Part shown: positions 1 to 8,929 of the stretch, piece by piece
Numbering within the stretch: the first letter of the stretch is position 1
Layout: each line of letters starts with the position of its first letter
From: Candidatus Nealsonbacteria bacterium RIFOXYB1_FULL_40_15
GTDB taxonomy: Bacteria; Patescibacteriota; Minisyncoccia; Minisyncoccales; GWA2-38-27
Direction of reading: 5' to 3'
Assembly: GCA_001821555.1 (NCBI GenBank)
Contig: MHMM01000004.1
Span: forward strand, 111,525 to 152,338
Length of the DNA stretch: 40,814 nt
Notes under the pieces: generated by a model
Databases searched by the model: none
What the model was told of the DNA's origin: nothing
What the model saw: only the letters and a program-made list of their open reading frames with translations
Program-made: the position numbers and the translations under genes

Positions 1-746
1 GATACAATTATCTCTTCGGGAAGACCTGTAATCAAATTCCTGCCCCTTAAAGGAAGCTCTCTTTTTTCTTTTAAAGGATATGCCGAGCCGATTCCTATCT
101 TCATCTCTTCTGCGGCTCTTTCCCCGATCAAAAGTTTGTATTCTTCTTGAGCGTAAGAAATAATATCTTCGTTTAATTTGTCTCCGGCTATCCTCAAGCT
201 TTTTGCAAGAACAATTCCACCCAAAGAAATAACGGCGACCTCCGTAGTCCCTCCGCCAATGTCAACAATGAAATTTCCGGCAGCTTCCTGGACATCCAAT
301 CTAGCTCCTATGGCAGAAGCCATCGGCTCTTCTATGAGAAAAACCTCTCTCGCTCCGGCATTTCTAGTCGCATCTCTTACTGCTTTTCTCTCCACCTCCG
401 TGACGCCAAAGGGTATTCCGACGATAACCCTGGGCCTGGGGCCTATGAGGAACTTTCTTTTATGGACTTTTTCTATAAAATACTTGAGCATTTGCTCTGT
501 TATTTCAAAGTCCGAAACAACTCCTCCAACCAAAGGCCTTGAAGCGACGATATAGGCAGGAGTTCTTCCGACCATCTTCTTGGCTTCTTCGCCTATGGCA
601 AGAACATGGCCTGTCTTTTGATTTATAGCGACAACGGAGGGTTCATTGATAACAATGCCTTTGCCCTGTACATACACCAGAGAATTAGCCGTGCCCAAAT
701 CAATTGCTATATTGCTTGAGAGATAAGAAAATATCCTGTCTATCAT
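1..746 (-). CDS. mreB: Rod shape-determining protein MreB, 3' end truncated by window edge
   Basis: Reverse-strand reading from ATG at 746: MIDRIFSYLSSNIAIDLGTANSLVYVQGKGIVINEPSVVAI...VDIGGGTTEVAVISLGG; actin-fold phosphate motifs. Absent from ORF track because it runs off the edge. Confidence 0.93.
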   Translation of the reverse strand, partial: MIDRIFSYLSSNIAIDLGTANSLVYVQGKGIVINEPSVVAINQKTGHVLAIGEEAKKMVGRTPAYIVASRPLVGGVVSDFEITEQMLKYFIEKVHKRKFLIGPRPRVIVGIPFGVTEVERKAVRDATRNAGAREVFLIEEPMASAIGARLDVQEAAGNFIVDIGGGTTEVAVISLGGIVLAKSLRIAGDKLNEDIISYAQEEYKLLIGERAAEEMKIGIGSAYPLKEKRELPLRGRNLITGLPEEIIV

Positions 747-752
747 AGCTTA

Positions 753-781
753 AATTTATCACAGGCCCAGCATAAAATCAA
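753..781 (-). promoter_or_regulatory. Putative sigma70-type promoter of mreB (TTGATT-17-TAAATT)
   Basis: -35 complement at 776-781, -10 complement at 753-758, 17 nt spacer; predicted start falls at or next to the ATG (746). Confidence 0.5.
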
Positions 782-829
782 ACTGTGCATCGTTAGGCCA
801 AAAGGGACATAAAAAGCGCTTGAAAGAAC

Positions 830-854
830 AGGAGCAGTCAACACGACTGCTCCT
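830..854. terminator. Hairpin AGGAGCAGTC-aacac-GACTGCTCCT downstream of proS
   Basis: Perfect 10 bp inverted repeat with 5 nt loop just past the proS stop; T-rich tract on minus strand. Confidence 0.55.
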
Positions 855-857
855 ATT

Positions 858-2069
858 CTATTTAACCAAATCTTTTATCTTTACCAGTATTGCCCTATCC
901 CTTCCCCTTTCTTTTACCTCCACGCTTTTTTTCTCCAGAGTTTTTTCTGAAACAATTATCCTTTTTGAGATTCCTATAAGATCGGCTTCCGCAAGCTTCT
1001 GGCCGGCAGAAATATCCCTGTCGTCATAAAGAACATCCAGGCCCTTCTTCTTAAGAAGAGAATATATTTCTTTTGCTTCACTGCCCTTGTTAAGCTGTAT
1101 CAGGTGAATGTCAAAAGGAGAAAGCTCTTCGGGCCAGATAATCCCTTTTTGATCGTTATTGATTTCTACGGAAGCCCCCATTAATCTCCCCAGCCCTATG
1201 CCATAGCATCCCATCAATACGGTTTTGTCTTTTCCGTCTTTATCTTTGAACTTTAAATCAAAGGGCAAAGAATACTTGTCCCCGAGCTTGAATATGTTCC
1301 CGACTTCCACCGCCTTCTTTTCAATAAAAACAGAATTCTGGCATTCCGGGCATTTGTCCGCTTTGATCTCTTTGTTTTGGGCTATCCCGCATTTGCCGCA
1401 GACATATATTGTGTCCTCTCCTGCCTCTGTTTCCATCTGAAACTCGTGGGAATACTTTGAAAAGCTTCCTCCCGACGCCAAGGTCAAATAGGTTTTTTTC
1501 TTTATCCCGCATCTTGAAAATATTCTGTTATAGGATTTAATTTGTTTTTTATAATAACTATCCAGATCTTCCTGGCTTGAATGAAAAGAATACAGATCTT
1601 TCATCAAAAACTCTCTCGTTCTCAAAATGCCTGACTTGGCTCTTAATTCATTTCTAAACTTGTCTTGTATTTGAAAAAGATACAAAGGAAGGTCTTTGTA
1701 TGAAAAAATGACTTTCTTTGCCAAAGGAGAAATTATTTCTTCGTGGGTAGCCCCCAAAGCATATTCTTTCCCATTAGCTCCCTTAAGCTTGAAAAGGGCG
1801 TCAAAAGCATCCCATCTTCCTGTTTTTTGCCAATTTTCTTTGGGAGTAAGCGCCGGAAGAAGAAGCTCCTGGCCCCCTTCTTTCTCTATCTCTTCCCTTA
1901 TAATCCCTTCTATTTTCCTAAGGACTTTAAGGCCCAAAGGAAGAAAGGCGTAAACGCCTGCCGATATCTGGTCAATATATCCTGCTCTTGTCAAAAGCGA
2001 ATGAGAAACAGATTCAGAATCTTTCGGGGCTTCTTTTTTGGAACTATAAAAAAGCGTTGATTGAAGCAT
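858..2069 (-). CDS. proS: Proline--tRNA ligase, compact form
   Basis: MLQSTLFYSSKKEAPKDSESVSHSLLTRAGYIDQISAGVYAFLPLGLKVLRK..., class II motifs, GCYGIGLGRLMGA. Start at 2069 is preferred over the ORF-track start because ATG overlaps the rseP stop (TAATG). Confidence 0.93.
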   Translation of the reverse strand: MLQSTLFYSSKKEAPKDSESVSHSLLTRAGYIDQISAGVYAFLPLGLKVLRKIEGIIREEIEKEGGQELLLPALTPKENWQKTGRWDAFDALFKLKGANGKEYALGATHEEIISPLAKKVIFSYKDLPLYLFQIQDKFRNELRAKSGILRTREFLMKDLYSFHSSQEDLDSYYKKQIKSYNRIFSRCGIKKKTYLTLASGGSFSKYSHEFQMETEAGEDTIYVCGKCGIAQNKEIKADKCPECQNSVFIEKKAVEVGNIFKLGDKYSLPFDLKFKDKDGKDKTVLMGCYGIGLGRLMGASVEINNDQKGIIWPEELSPFDIHLIQLNKGSEAKEIYSLLKKKGLDVLYDDRDISAGQKLAEADLIGISKRIIVSEKTLEKKSVEVKERGRDRAILVKIKDLVK

Positions 2070-3139
2070 TAAAATATCCTTATAACATCCCTCACTGTTA
2101 CCCAAACCATAAGGGCGATAAGAACAAAGAAGAAAACACTTGAGACCTTTTGGATAACCAAGGGATTTAGGGCTTTCCCTCTTATCTTTTCTATTACTAA
2201 GAACATAAACCATCCTCCGTCTAGCGCCGGTATCGGAAGAGAGTTAATCAGGGCCAAATGGACTGCTATTATGGCTATAAACTGGAGGAAATAGCTTATA
2301 CCCATTCCGCCTACTTGGGCGAAAAGCTGAAATATCCCGATCACTCCGGTTACTTCTACCCCAGAAGGCAAATTTCCCCTAGAAAAAAGACTTGAAAATA
2401 CAAATATCCAACTTTGGACTATGGCAACAGTTAGACCTATAGTAGCTTGTACGCCCTTTAACGGAGCCAGATACCAGGGATATTTTTTTAAGGCCGTCCT
2501 GGCCAAAGAAATTCCCATGGGACCCGAACCTTCAGGATAAGAGGATCTTACTGAAAGATCTTTTTTGATAATTTGATCTCCTCTTTGGATTTCCAGCGCC
2601 AAGGACTTGCCTAGATTTTCCTGCGATATTTTTTGGACTTGGCCGACTTTGTCTATTTCAACTCCCTCAATTTTTTTGATGATATCCCCTGGTTTCAGCC
2701 CCGAGGATTCTGCGGGAGATTCAGGAGAAACAGCTATTATCTGCACCTTAGGATTTAAAATCCCCGAAGAAACAGAATCTTCCACGGCAGTGGGAGATCC
2801 TATCATCATAACAACCGTTAGGATAACAGCAGAAATAACCCAGAAAGAAAACACGCCTCCAAGGATGATTATAGACTTTTTCCAAAAAGGCTTTTCGGAA
2901 AAACTGCCCGAGTCTTTCACGGGCTCTTCTTGGCCGTATATCTTAACAAATCCGCCGAATGGAATAATATTCAAAGAATAGAGCGTCTCGCCTATCTTCC
3001 TGCCCCATATCCTAGGAGGATACCCCAGCCCGAATTCTTCAACTTTTACTCCAAGCTTTTTGGCCGCTGTAAAATGGCCCAGTTCGTGGATAATTATCAA
3101 AGCTATTAAAGTTAAAACGGCAATAAAGATTAACATCAA
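2069..3139 (-). CDS. rseP: RIP metalloprotease RseP/site-2 protease (M50) with PDZ domain
   Basis: HELGHF zinc motif, PDZ-like segment (SPAESSGLKPGDIIKKIEGVEID), C-terminal NSLPIPALDGGW. Confidence 0.93.
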   Translation of the reverse strand: MMLIFIAVLTLIALIIIHELGHFTAAKKLGVKVEEFGLGYPPRIWGRKIGETLYSLNIIPFGGFVKIYGQEEPVKDSGSFSEKPFWKKSIIILGGVFSFWVISAVILTVVMMIGSPTAVEDSVSSGILNPKVQIIAVSPESPAESSGLKPGDIIKKIEGVEIDKVGQVQKISQENLGKSLALEIQRGDQIIKKDLSVRSSYPEGSGPMGISLARTALKKYPWYLAPLKGVQATIGLTVAIVQSWIFVFSSLFSRGNLPSGVEVTGVIGIFQLFAQVGGMGISYFLQFIAIIAVHLALINSLPIPALDGGWFMFLVIEKIRGKALNPLVIQKVSSVFFFVLIALMVWVTVRDVIRIF

Positions 3140-3246
3140 AAAATAATTTCTAATTTTTAATTTCTAACAAATTTCTAATTGAATTAATGTTTAAAAATTA
3201 AATAAATATAAATTTAATTAAAATTGAAAAATGAAAATTGAAAATT

Positions 3247-3804
3247 TTATAACTCTATTTCTCTTTTTTTATTTTCTCCTATTTCGTCTATTTTCTTTCC
3301 GTATTCGTCAACGATTTTCTGAAGCTCATCTTTTGCCTTAAACTTATCATCTTCTCTGATTTCTCCAGTTTTTGCCTTTTCTTGGACCTCGTCCCAAGCC
3401 TGGGTTCTCCAGTGCCTAATCGTTTTTCTGGCTTCCTCTTGCCTTTCTGAAAGCATTCTTAACAAGCCCTTCCTGTATTCGTCTGTCAAAGGAGGCAAAG
3501 TAAGTCTTATAGTATCTTTATCAACAATCGGGTTTATTCCTATTGATGAGCTGGAAAGCCCCTTCTCTATGGGTTCTAGATAAGATTTATCCCAAGGTTG
3601 GATGATTATCTGTTTGGGCTCGGGGACCGATATCGCAGCCAGCTGTTTTAGGGGCATCTTTTGTCCAAAACAGTCTATTGTAATATCCTCTACCAGAGAA
3701 GCAGAAGCTCTCCCCGCTCTTAATTTCTCCGCTTCTTTTCCCAGAAAGATAATAACTTTGTCCAATTCTGGCTTTATTTTATCTGTTATCTGTTTATAGT
3801 TCAT
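3247..3804 (-). CDS. frr: Ribosome recycling factor
   Basis: LRAGRASASLVEDI...IIIQPWDKSYLEPIEKGL...IRLTLPPLTDEYRKGL. Confidence 0.95.
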   Translation of the reverse strand: MNYKQITDKIKPELDKVIIFLGKEAEKLRAGRASASLVEDITIDCFGQKMPLKQLAAISVPEPKQIIIQPWDKSYLEPIEKGLSSSSIGINPIVDKDTIRLTLPPLTDEYRKGLLRMLSERQEEARKTIRHWRTQAWDEVQEKAKTGEIREDDKFKAKDELQKIVDEYGKKIDEIGENKKREIEL

Positions 3805-3925
3805 CTTATTATTTTGTTATCTTGTTATACTGTCTTTACAATACCAAAATCTCCCGTCCGTATCAAGCAAACATGGTTATTCAAATACCAATCCTATAAA
3901 AAACAGGGAGAAAGTCCTCCGATAG

Positions 3926-4630
3926 TTATATGTTTAATAGCAACGTTTCCAGGGCCAGGCGGCGATTTATATTAGTTGAGGCAACCAAGGTTTTTGTTTT
4001 TTGGATATTTTCAATAATTTCTTTTATCTTCCCGGCAGGATATCCATCCAGGGTCATTGATTCGCCCTTTATTTTTTTTAACATTGCGTTCCTCAAAAAA
4101 AACACCCAGTCATCCAGTATTTTTTCTATGTTTTTTTCTTCTGAATCCTTGGCAAATTTAAACCGGTCCGACAAATCAGATTGAATTAGCTTGATTAATT
4201 CAATGTTTTTAGGATCTTCTTCTATTTTAGCGTAAAACCTTATCTTCTGGACTCTGGACAAAATAGTATCTAGAAGAAGATAAGGATAAGAACTCACCAA
4301 TATAATGTTAGTTTTCTCAAAGGGTTCTTCCATGAATTTAAGAAAGCAATTTTGGGCTTCCCTGTTCATCAAGTGCGCATCCCTGATAACAGCTATTTTG
4401 GTTTCAGAATTATAGGGCTTAAAGATTAATTTCTCCAAAAGCTCCCTTATTTTCTTTATAGAAATAACTTCTTTTTCGGGCTCCACAACAATAAGGTCGG
4501 GGCCTGAAGCAAGCTTTTCGGCAAACCTCAAAGCAAATTCAGTCTTGCCTATTTTTTCTTGTCCGCAAAAAAGAAGAGCATGCGGAAGCCTCTCCGCCGC
4601 AACCAGCATTTTAAGCTGTTTTTCAAACAT
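3926..4630 (-). CDS. holB: DNA polymerase III delta'-like clamp-loader subunit
   Basis: RLPHALLFCGQEKIGKTEFALRFAEKLA; NREAQNCFLKFMEEPFEKTNIILVSSYPYLLLDTILSRVQKI. Confidence 0.8.
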   Translation of the reverse strand: MFEKQLKMLVAAERLPHALLFCGQEKIGKTEFALRFAEKLASGPDLIVVEPEKEVISIKKIRELLEKLIFKPYNSETKIAVIRDAHLMNREAQNCFLKFMEEPFEKTNIILVSSYPYLLLDTILSRVQKIRFYAKIEEDPKNIELIKLIQSDLSDRFKFAKDSEEKNIEKILDDWVFFLRNAMLKKIKGESMTLDGYPAGKIKEIIENIQKTKTLVASTNINRRLALETLLLNI

Positions 4631-5646
4631 TATCTTTTGGCCATTATGCTTTTTTTATAAGCTTCAAGGTTTTCCAGGACAACTCCTGTTCCTTTGGCTA
4701 CGCAAAGCAAAGGATCTTCGGCTATAAAACAAGGCACACCGGTAGAGCGAGCTATAAGCTCGTCTATATTCCTAAGCAAAGCCCCGCCTCCCGAAATAAT
4801 CATTCCTTTATCCATAATATCTGCCGAAAGCTCCGGCGGAGTTTCTCTTAAAACCGCTTTTACGGTTTGGACCATTTCTGCGAGTCTGTCCGAAAGAGCC
4901 TCGCAGATCTCGTTTGATTTTATCTTTATATTTTTAGGCATTCCGGAGATAAGATCTCTGCCCCTTATCTCCATTTCTTTTTCTTCTTTCTCGGGGACAG
5001 CAGTTCCTACCTTCATCTTAATATCTTCTGCTGTTTGTTCTCCAATGGCAAGATTATGCTTCTTTTTGACAAAAGCGGATATCGCTTGGTCAAACTTGTC
5101 CCCTGCCACCCGCAAAGAACAGCTAGTCACCACGCCTCCAAGAGAAATTACCGCAACCTCCGAAGTTCCTCCTCCTATGTCTATTATCATGTGCCCCGAG
5201 CATGAATTAATGGGAATACCAGCGCCTATGGCGGCTAAAATGGGCTCTTTGGCTACATATACCCCTTTTGCCCCGGCAGACATTCCTGCTTCTATCACAG
5301 CTCTTTTTTCGGTGGAAGTAATTCCTGCCGGAACTCCTATCAAAAGCTCCGGCTTGATAAATCCTAATGCTTTGGGGCTTTTTTTTATAAAATGCTTTAA
5401 CATTGCTTCGGTAACTCGATAATCCGCTATAACTCCATCCCTAAGAGGCCTATAAATCTTTATTGTGTCCGGAGTCCTGCCTGTCATCTCTTTGGCTTCT
5501 TTTCCCACGGCCAGAATCCTATTGTCAGCCAGAGTGACTGCAACCACCGAGGGTTCCTGCAAAACAACTCCTTTTGGAAAAGTATAAACGACAGAGTTGC
5601 ACGTCCCGAGATCTATTCCTATTTTTTTATTTAAAAAACTTCTCAT
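4630..5646 (-). CDS. mreB: MreB-family actin homologue (second copy)
   Basis: KKIGIDLGTCNSVVYTFPKGVVLQEPSVVAV...MIIDIGGGTSEVAVISLGGVV; 338 aa. Confidence 0.93.
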   Translation of the reverse strand: MRSFLNKKIGIDLGTCNSVVYTFPKGVVLQEPSVVAVTLADNRILAVGKEAKEMTGRTPDTIKIYRPLRDGVIADYRVTEAMLKHFIKKSPKALGFIKPELLIGVPAGITSTEKRAVIEAGMSAGAKGVYVAKEPILAAIGAGIPINSCSGHMIIDIGGGTSEVAVISLGGVVTSCSLRVAGDKFDQAISAFVKKKHNLAIGEQTAEDIKMKVGTAVPEKEEKEMEIRGRDLISGMPKNIKIKSNEICEALSDRLAEMVQTVKAVLRETPPELSADIMDKGMIISGGGALLRNIDELIARSTGVPCFIAEDPLLCVAKGTGVVLENLEAYKKSIMAKR

Positions 5647-6920
5647 GTTTTTATTCTTCTTTTGATATCAGCTCCGAGTTTCTGGAGTCTTATTTCTATC
5701 TTTTCATATCCTCTGTCTATTTGATAAATATTATGTAAAGTAGTGGTTCCTTTTGCAACCAGTCCGGCTATTATCATGGCCGATCCCGCCCTAAGATCAG
5801 AACTCGGCATTTCTATTCCCATAAGCTGGCTTGGTCCGTATATAATCGCCCGGTGGGGATCGCAAAAGACCATATTGGCCCCCATTTTATTCAGCTGATC
5901 CAAGTATCTCAAGCGCCCTTCAAATAAAGGATCATGTATTAAAGTAGGTCCTTTTGCTTGGGTGGCCAGAACCCCCAGCTCTGGCTGCAAATCCGAGCTG
6001 ATGCCGGGGTAAGGAAGACTTTGGACTTTATCCATGCAAAGCTTGCCTGAAGATTTTACTTTTATTGTCTTTTGGTCCAGAATCTGAAAATCTGCTCCAA
6101 AATCCTTAAGTCTTTTTAGAAAAAGGTCTAAAAAAGAAAGCTCCGCATTCTTTACTAGAACTTCTCCTTTGGTGGCTAAGGCAGCAACTATGAAAGTGCC
6201 CGCTTCTATAGGATCATTGACAAGCTTATGCTTGAACCCTTTAAGCTTGCTTCTGCCCGAAATTGTAATTTCTCTTGCTCCGTTGGCTTCTACTTCAACG
6301 CCCATTTTCTCCAAAACAGACGAAAGGTCCTGAACCTGGTAATCATAATCTGCTATTTTGATCACTGTTTTTTCCGGAAAACCAGCCGAAAAAAGCATCA
6401 TATTCAAAGTGGCCGTTACGCTCATTTCTCTCAACACTACTTCTCTTTTATTCTCTGCTAGACTTTTTCTAGAAAAAGAATATAGCCCTTTTTCAGATGA
6501 AATCTTCACGCCAAGCTGCCTAAATGCGTCCAAATGCGTATCTATAGGCCTTGCTCCTATAACGCATCCTCCGGGAGGAGGCATTTCTACAGACTTGAAT
6601 CTTGAGAGAAGAGATCCTGCCAAAAGTATAGATCCCCTGAACTTTTTAACAAGATCTCGGGGCAAATTAGAGGCCTTTACCTTGCTTGAATTTATTTCTA
6701 TTGCCCTTTCACCCGTCCATCTGACTTCGGCCCCCATCTGCTCCATTATCTTTATCATTTTCAAAACATCTTCTATCAGAGGGATGTTTTCTATGACACA
6801 GGTTTCTTTTGTAAGAAGCGTAGCTGACAAAACAGGAAAGGCCGCATTCTTCGCGCCTCTTATTTCTACCTCTCCCTTAAGAGGTTTTCCGCCCTGAATT
6901 ATGAATTTCTCCTCCATCAT
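5643..6920 (-). CDS. murA: UDP-N-acetylglucosamine 1-carboxyvinyltransferase
   Basis: FIIQGGKPLKGEVEIRGAKNAAFPVLSATLL; catalytic-loop PPPGGCVIGARPIDTHLDAF; DLRAGSAMIIAGL. Start at 6920 (or 6917) chosen because the ORF-track start overlaps the predicted -10. Confidence 0.95.
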   Translation of the reverse strand: MMEEKFIIQGGKPLKGEVEIRGAKNAAFPVLSATLLTKETCVIENIPLIEDVLKMIKIMEQMGAEVRWTGERAIEINSSKVKASNLPRDLVKKFRGSILLAGSLLSRFKSVEMPPPGGCVIGARPIDTHLDAFRQLGVKISSEKGLYSFSRKSLAENKREVVLREMSVTATLNMMLFSAGFPEKTVIKIADYDYQVQDLSSVLEKMGVEVEANGAREITISGRSKLKGFKHKLVNDPIEAGTFIVAALATKGEVLVKNAELSFLDLFLKRLKDFGADFQILDQKTIKVKSSGKLCMDKVQSLPYPGISSDLQPELGVLATQAKGPTLIHDPLFEGRLRYLDQLNKMGANMVFCDPHRAIIYGPSQLMGIEMPSSDLRAGSAMIIAGLVAKGTTTLHNIYQIDRGYEKIEIRLQKLGADIKRRIKT

Positions 6921-6927
6921 ATAGTCC

Positions 6928-6956
6928 ATAATAGATTAATTGGGCGGGCTTGGCAA
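6928..6956 (-). promoter_or_regulatory. Putative murA promoter (TTGCCA-17-TATTAT)
   Basis: Complement of -35 at 6951-6956 and -10 at 6928-6933, 17 nt spacer. Confidence 0.55.
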
Positions 6957-6961
6957 GCGTA

Positions 6962-6990
6962 TTGCAAAACGCCGTTTTTTAGAATAATAT
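6962..6990 (+). promoter_or_regulatory. Putative promoter for PEGA protein (TTGCAA-17-TAATAT)
   Basis: -35 at 6962-6967, -10 at 6985-6990, spacer 17; ATG at 7001. Confidence 0.5.
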
Positions 6991-7000
6991 ATAGTATTAT

Positions 7001-8392
7001 ATGGCTAAAGGAAAAAGAATTCTGATATTTCTTGCTCTTCTAATATTATTCCTGGTGGCAGCTCCTGCCGCTGTTATGTACTGCTTAGGGTGGAGACTAG
7101 ATTTAAAAAACGGGAGAATCACAGAGCCCGGCATGTTTTATTTCAAAGCAAGCCCCAAAACAGCAGATGTTTACCTGGATGGAAAGCTCCAAAAAAGAAC
7201 TGACATATTTTTTGGGTCAATCCTAATAGAAAACCTCGAACCCAAAGAATACGAGATTGAAATAAAGAAAGACGGTTATCACGGATGGAAGAAGAAGCTT
7301 GCCATCCAAAAAAGAGAGGTAACGGAGGCGAAGAATATTATACTCTTTCCTCTGAACCCGAATTTTTCTTTAATTTCCGAGAGCGCAGAATATATATATC
7401 CGGCTCCTGACGGGAGAAAAATAGTGATTAAAGAATATGACGAAGTAAAGAAAAAATGGAGTCTAAAGATACTGGATACAGCCAAGAATTCAAAAACTAA
7501 TCTTCTTTCCGAAGAAGACCTTGGGAAGATAAAGCATGAGTTTTCAAATATTTCTTTTTCTGAAGATTCTGAAAGAATCCTTCTTGAAACAAAATACCAG
7601 GCGAAAAACCGCTACTTTATAGTTTCACTGGCTGATGGAAAGTTTACGGAAGCAGATTTCGGAAACAATGTTTTGGATAAAATAATTCTCCATCCGTCAG
7701 AAAAAACAAAGCTTTTTGTTGCTTTTTCGGAAAAGAAAACAAAAAACTCTGTTCCAGAAAAAAATATTTACGAAGTGGATCTTCTTAAAAAAATAACTTC
7801 TGGGCCATTGGCTAAAAACATATCCGACTTTACAATTTCGGACAGAGACGCCTATTGGATTGATGAAGAAGGATTTCTTTTAAAATCGGGGCTTGATTTT
7901 AAAAATCCCAGGAGAATGAATGTGCAAAAAACAGTCCAGAAAAATTTAACACTCAAAACAGAGGGATCTGAAGTTTTTATGGAGTCAGAACAATCCCTAT
8001 ATATCTTTAATAAAAAGACCTTGTCCTTTGAAAAGCTTTTGGACGGAATAAAAGGATACAGATTATCCCCTAATTCAAAACAGCTTCTCTATTTCAATGA
8101 TAATGAATTGTGGATACTTTTCCTGGAGAAAAAGCACGAACAACCGCATAAAGAAGCAGGAGACAAGGTTTTGGTATCAAGTGAAATAATAGGAGACGCT
8201 TTTTGGCACATAAATAACTATATTGCGTATACTTCTCAAAATAAAGTAAAAATATCGGAAATAGACGACAGGGGCGAATTCAATTCAATTGAATTCTTTG
8301 AGATGGAAAACCCTCAAATGCTGTATAGCCAGAACAATCTCTATATTCTTTCCAAAGGAAGCATTTATTCCTGCCAGGATCTAAAGAATTAG
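7001..8392 (+). CDS. Membrane-anchored PEGA-domain protein with beta-propeller-like C-terminal region
   Basis: N-terminal TM helix, then FKASPKTADVYLDGKLQKRTDIFFGSILIENLEPKEYEIEIKKDGYHGWKKKL (PEGA pattern), then repetitive WD40/propeller-like segments. Confidence 0.75.
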   Translation: MAKGKRILIFLALLILFLVAAPAAVMYCLGWRLDLKNGRITEPGMFYFKASPKTADVYLDGKLQKRTDIFFGSILIENLEPKEYEIEIKKDGYHGWKKKLAIQKREVTEAKNIILFPLNPNFSLISESAEYIYPAPDGRKIVIKEYDEVKKKWSLKILDTAKNSKTNLLSEEDLGKIKHEFSNISFSEDSERILLETKYQAKNRYFIVSLADGKFTEADFGNNVLDKIILHPSEKTKLFVAFSEKKTKNSVPEKNIYEVDLLKKITSGPLAKNISDFTISDRDAYWIDEEGFLLKSGLDFKNPRRMNVQKTVQKNLTLKTEGSEVFMESEQSLYIFNKKTLSFEKLLDGIKGYRLSPNSKQLLYFNDNELWILFLEKKHEQPHKEAGDKVLVSSEIIGDAFWHINNYIAYTSQNKVKISEIDDRGEFNSIEFFEMENPQMLYSQNNLYILSKGSIYSCQDLKN

Positions 8393-8429
8393 GATTTTTT
8401 TACTTGCCACCTGAAGAGCTTGCTAACGA

Positions 8430-8460
8430 AAAACTGCCAGCTAAGATAGCTGACAGTTTT
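8430..8460. terminator. Bidirectional terminator between convergent PEGA gene and rpsI
   Basis: AAAACTGCCAGCT-aagat-AGCTGACAGTTTT, 13 bp arms with one mismatch, A/T tails on both sides. Confidence 0.75.
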
Positions 8461-8476
8461 GTTTTTGAGAAAAATC

Positions 8477-8929
8477 TTATCTTTTTGCCCACTGCGGAGC
8501 TTTGCGGGCTCTCTTTAGGCCAAACTTCTTTCTTTCTCTCATCCTAGGATCTCTTGTAAGATACCCTGCCCGCCTTAATCTTTTTCTGAAATCTGCATTG
8601 AACTCAACCAAAGCTCTGGCTATGCCATGGCGGACAGCTTCGGCTTGGGAATGCATCCCGCCCCCCCTCACAAGAACGGATGATCCGAATTTATTCTCGG
8701 CCTTCATTTTTTCTAAGGAGGACTCTATGATCCCCTGAAGCTCTTTAGTCGGGAAATATTCTTTATAATCAGTCTCGTTTATAAGTATTTTCTTGTCCCC
8801 CTGGGTAAAAAGTCTCACCCTGGCTACAGATGTTTTTCTTCTCCCTACGGCTTCGTAATATCTTCCCGATTTATCTTCGGCTATAAGCTCGTCTATTGTT
8901 ATTTCTTTTTCTTCCTCCATTTTATTCAA
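8477..8929 (-). CDS. rpsI: 30S ribosomal protein uS9
   Basis: YYEAVGRRKTSVARVRL...GGGMHSQAEAVRHGIARAL...RDPRMRERKKFGLKRARKAPQWAKR. Confidence 0.97.
   Translation of the reverse strand: MNKMEEEKEITIDELIAEDKSGRYYEAVGRRKTSVARVRLFTQGDKKILINETDYKEYFPTKELQGIIESSLEKMKAENKFGSSVLVRGGGMHSQAEAVRHGIARALVEFNADFRKRLRRAGYLTRDPRMRERKKFGLKRARKAPQWAKR

Noticed and set aside
178-555. Plus-strand ORF opposite mreB, and dozens of other antisense ORFs in the track (e.g. 4694-5422, 6358-6897, 22175-22768, 33355-33867)
   Set aside because: They are shadow ORFs antisense to well-supported conserved genes, with low-complexity, non-family-like translations.
8276-8296. Palindrome GAATTCAATTCAATTGAATTC
   Set aside because: It lies inside the PEGA-protein coding sequence (EFNSIEFF) and is AT-rich; likely a codon coincidence.
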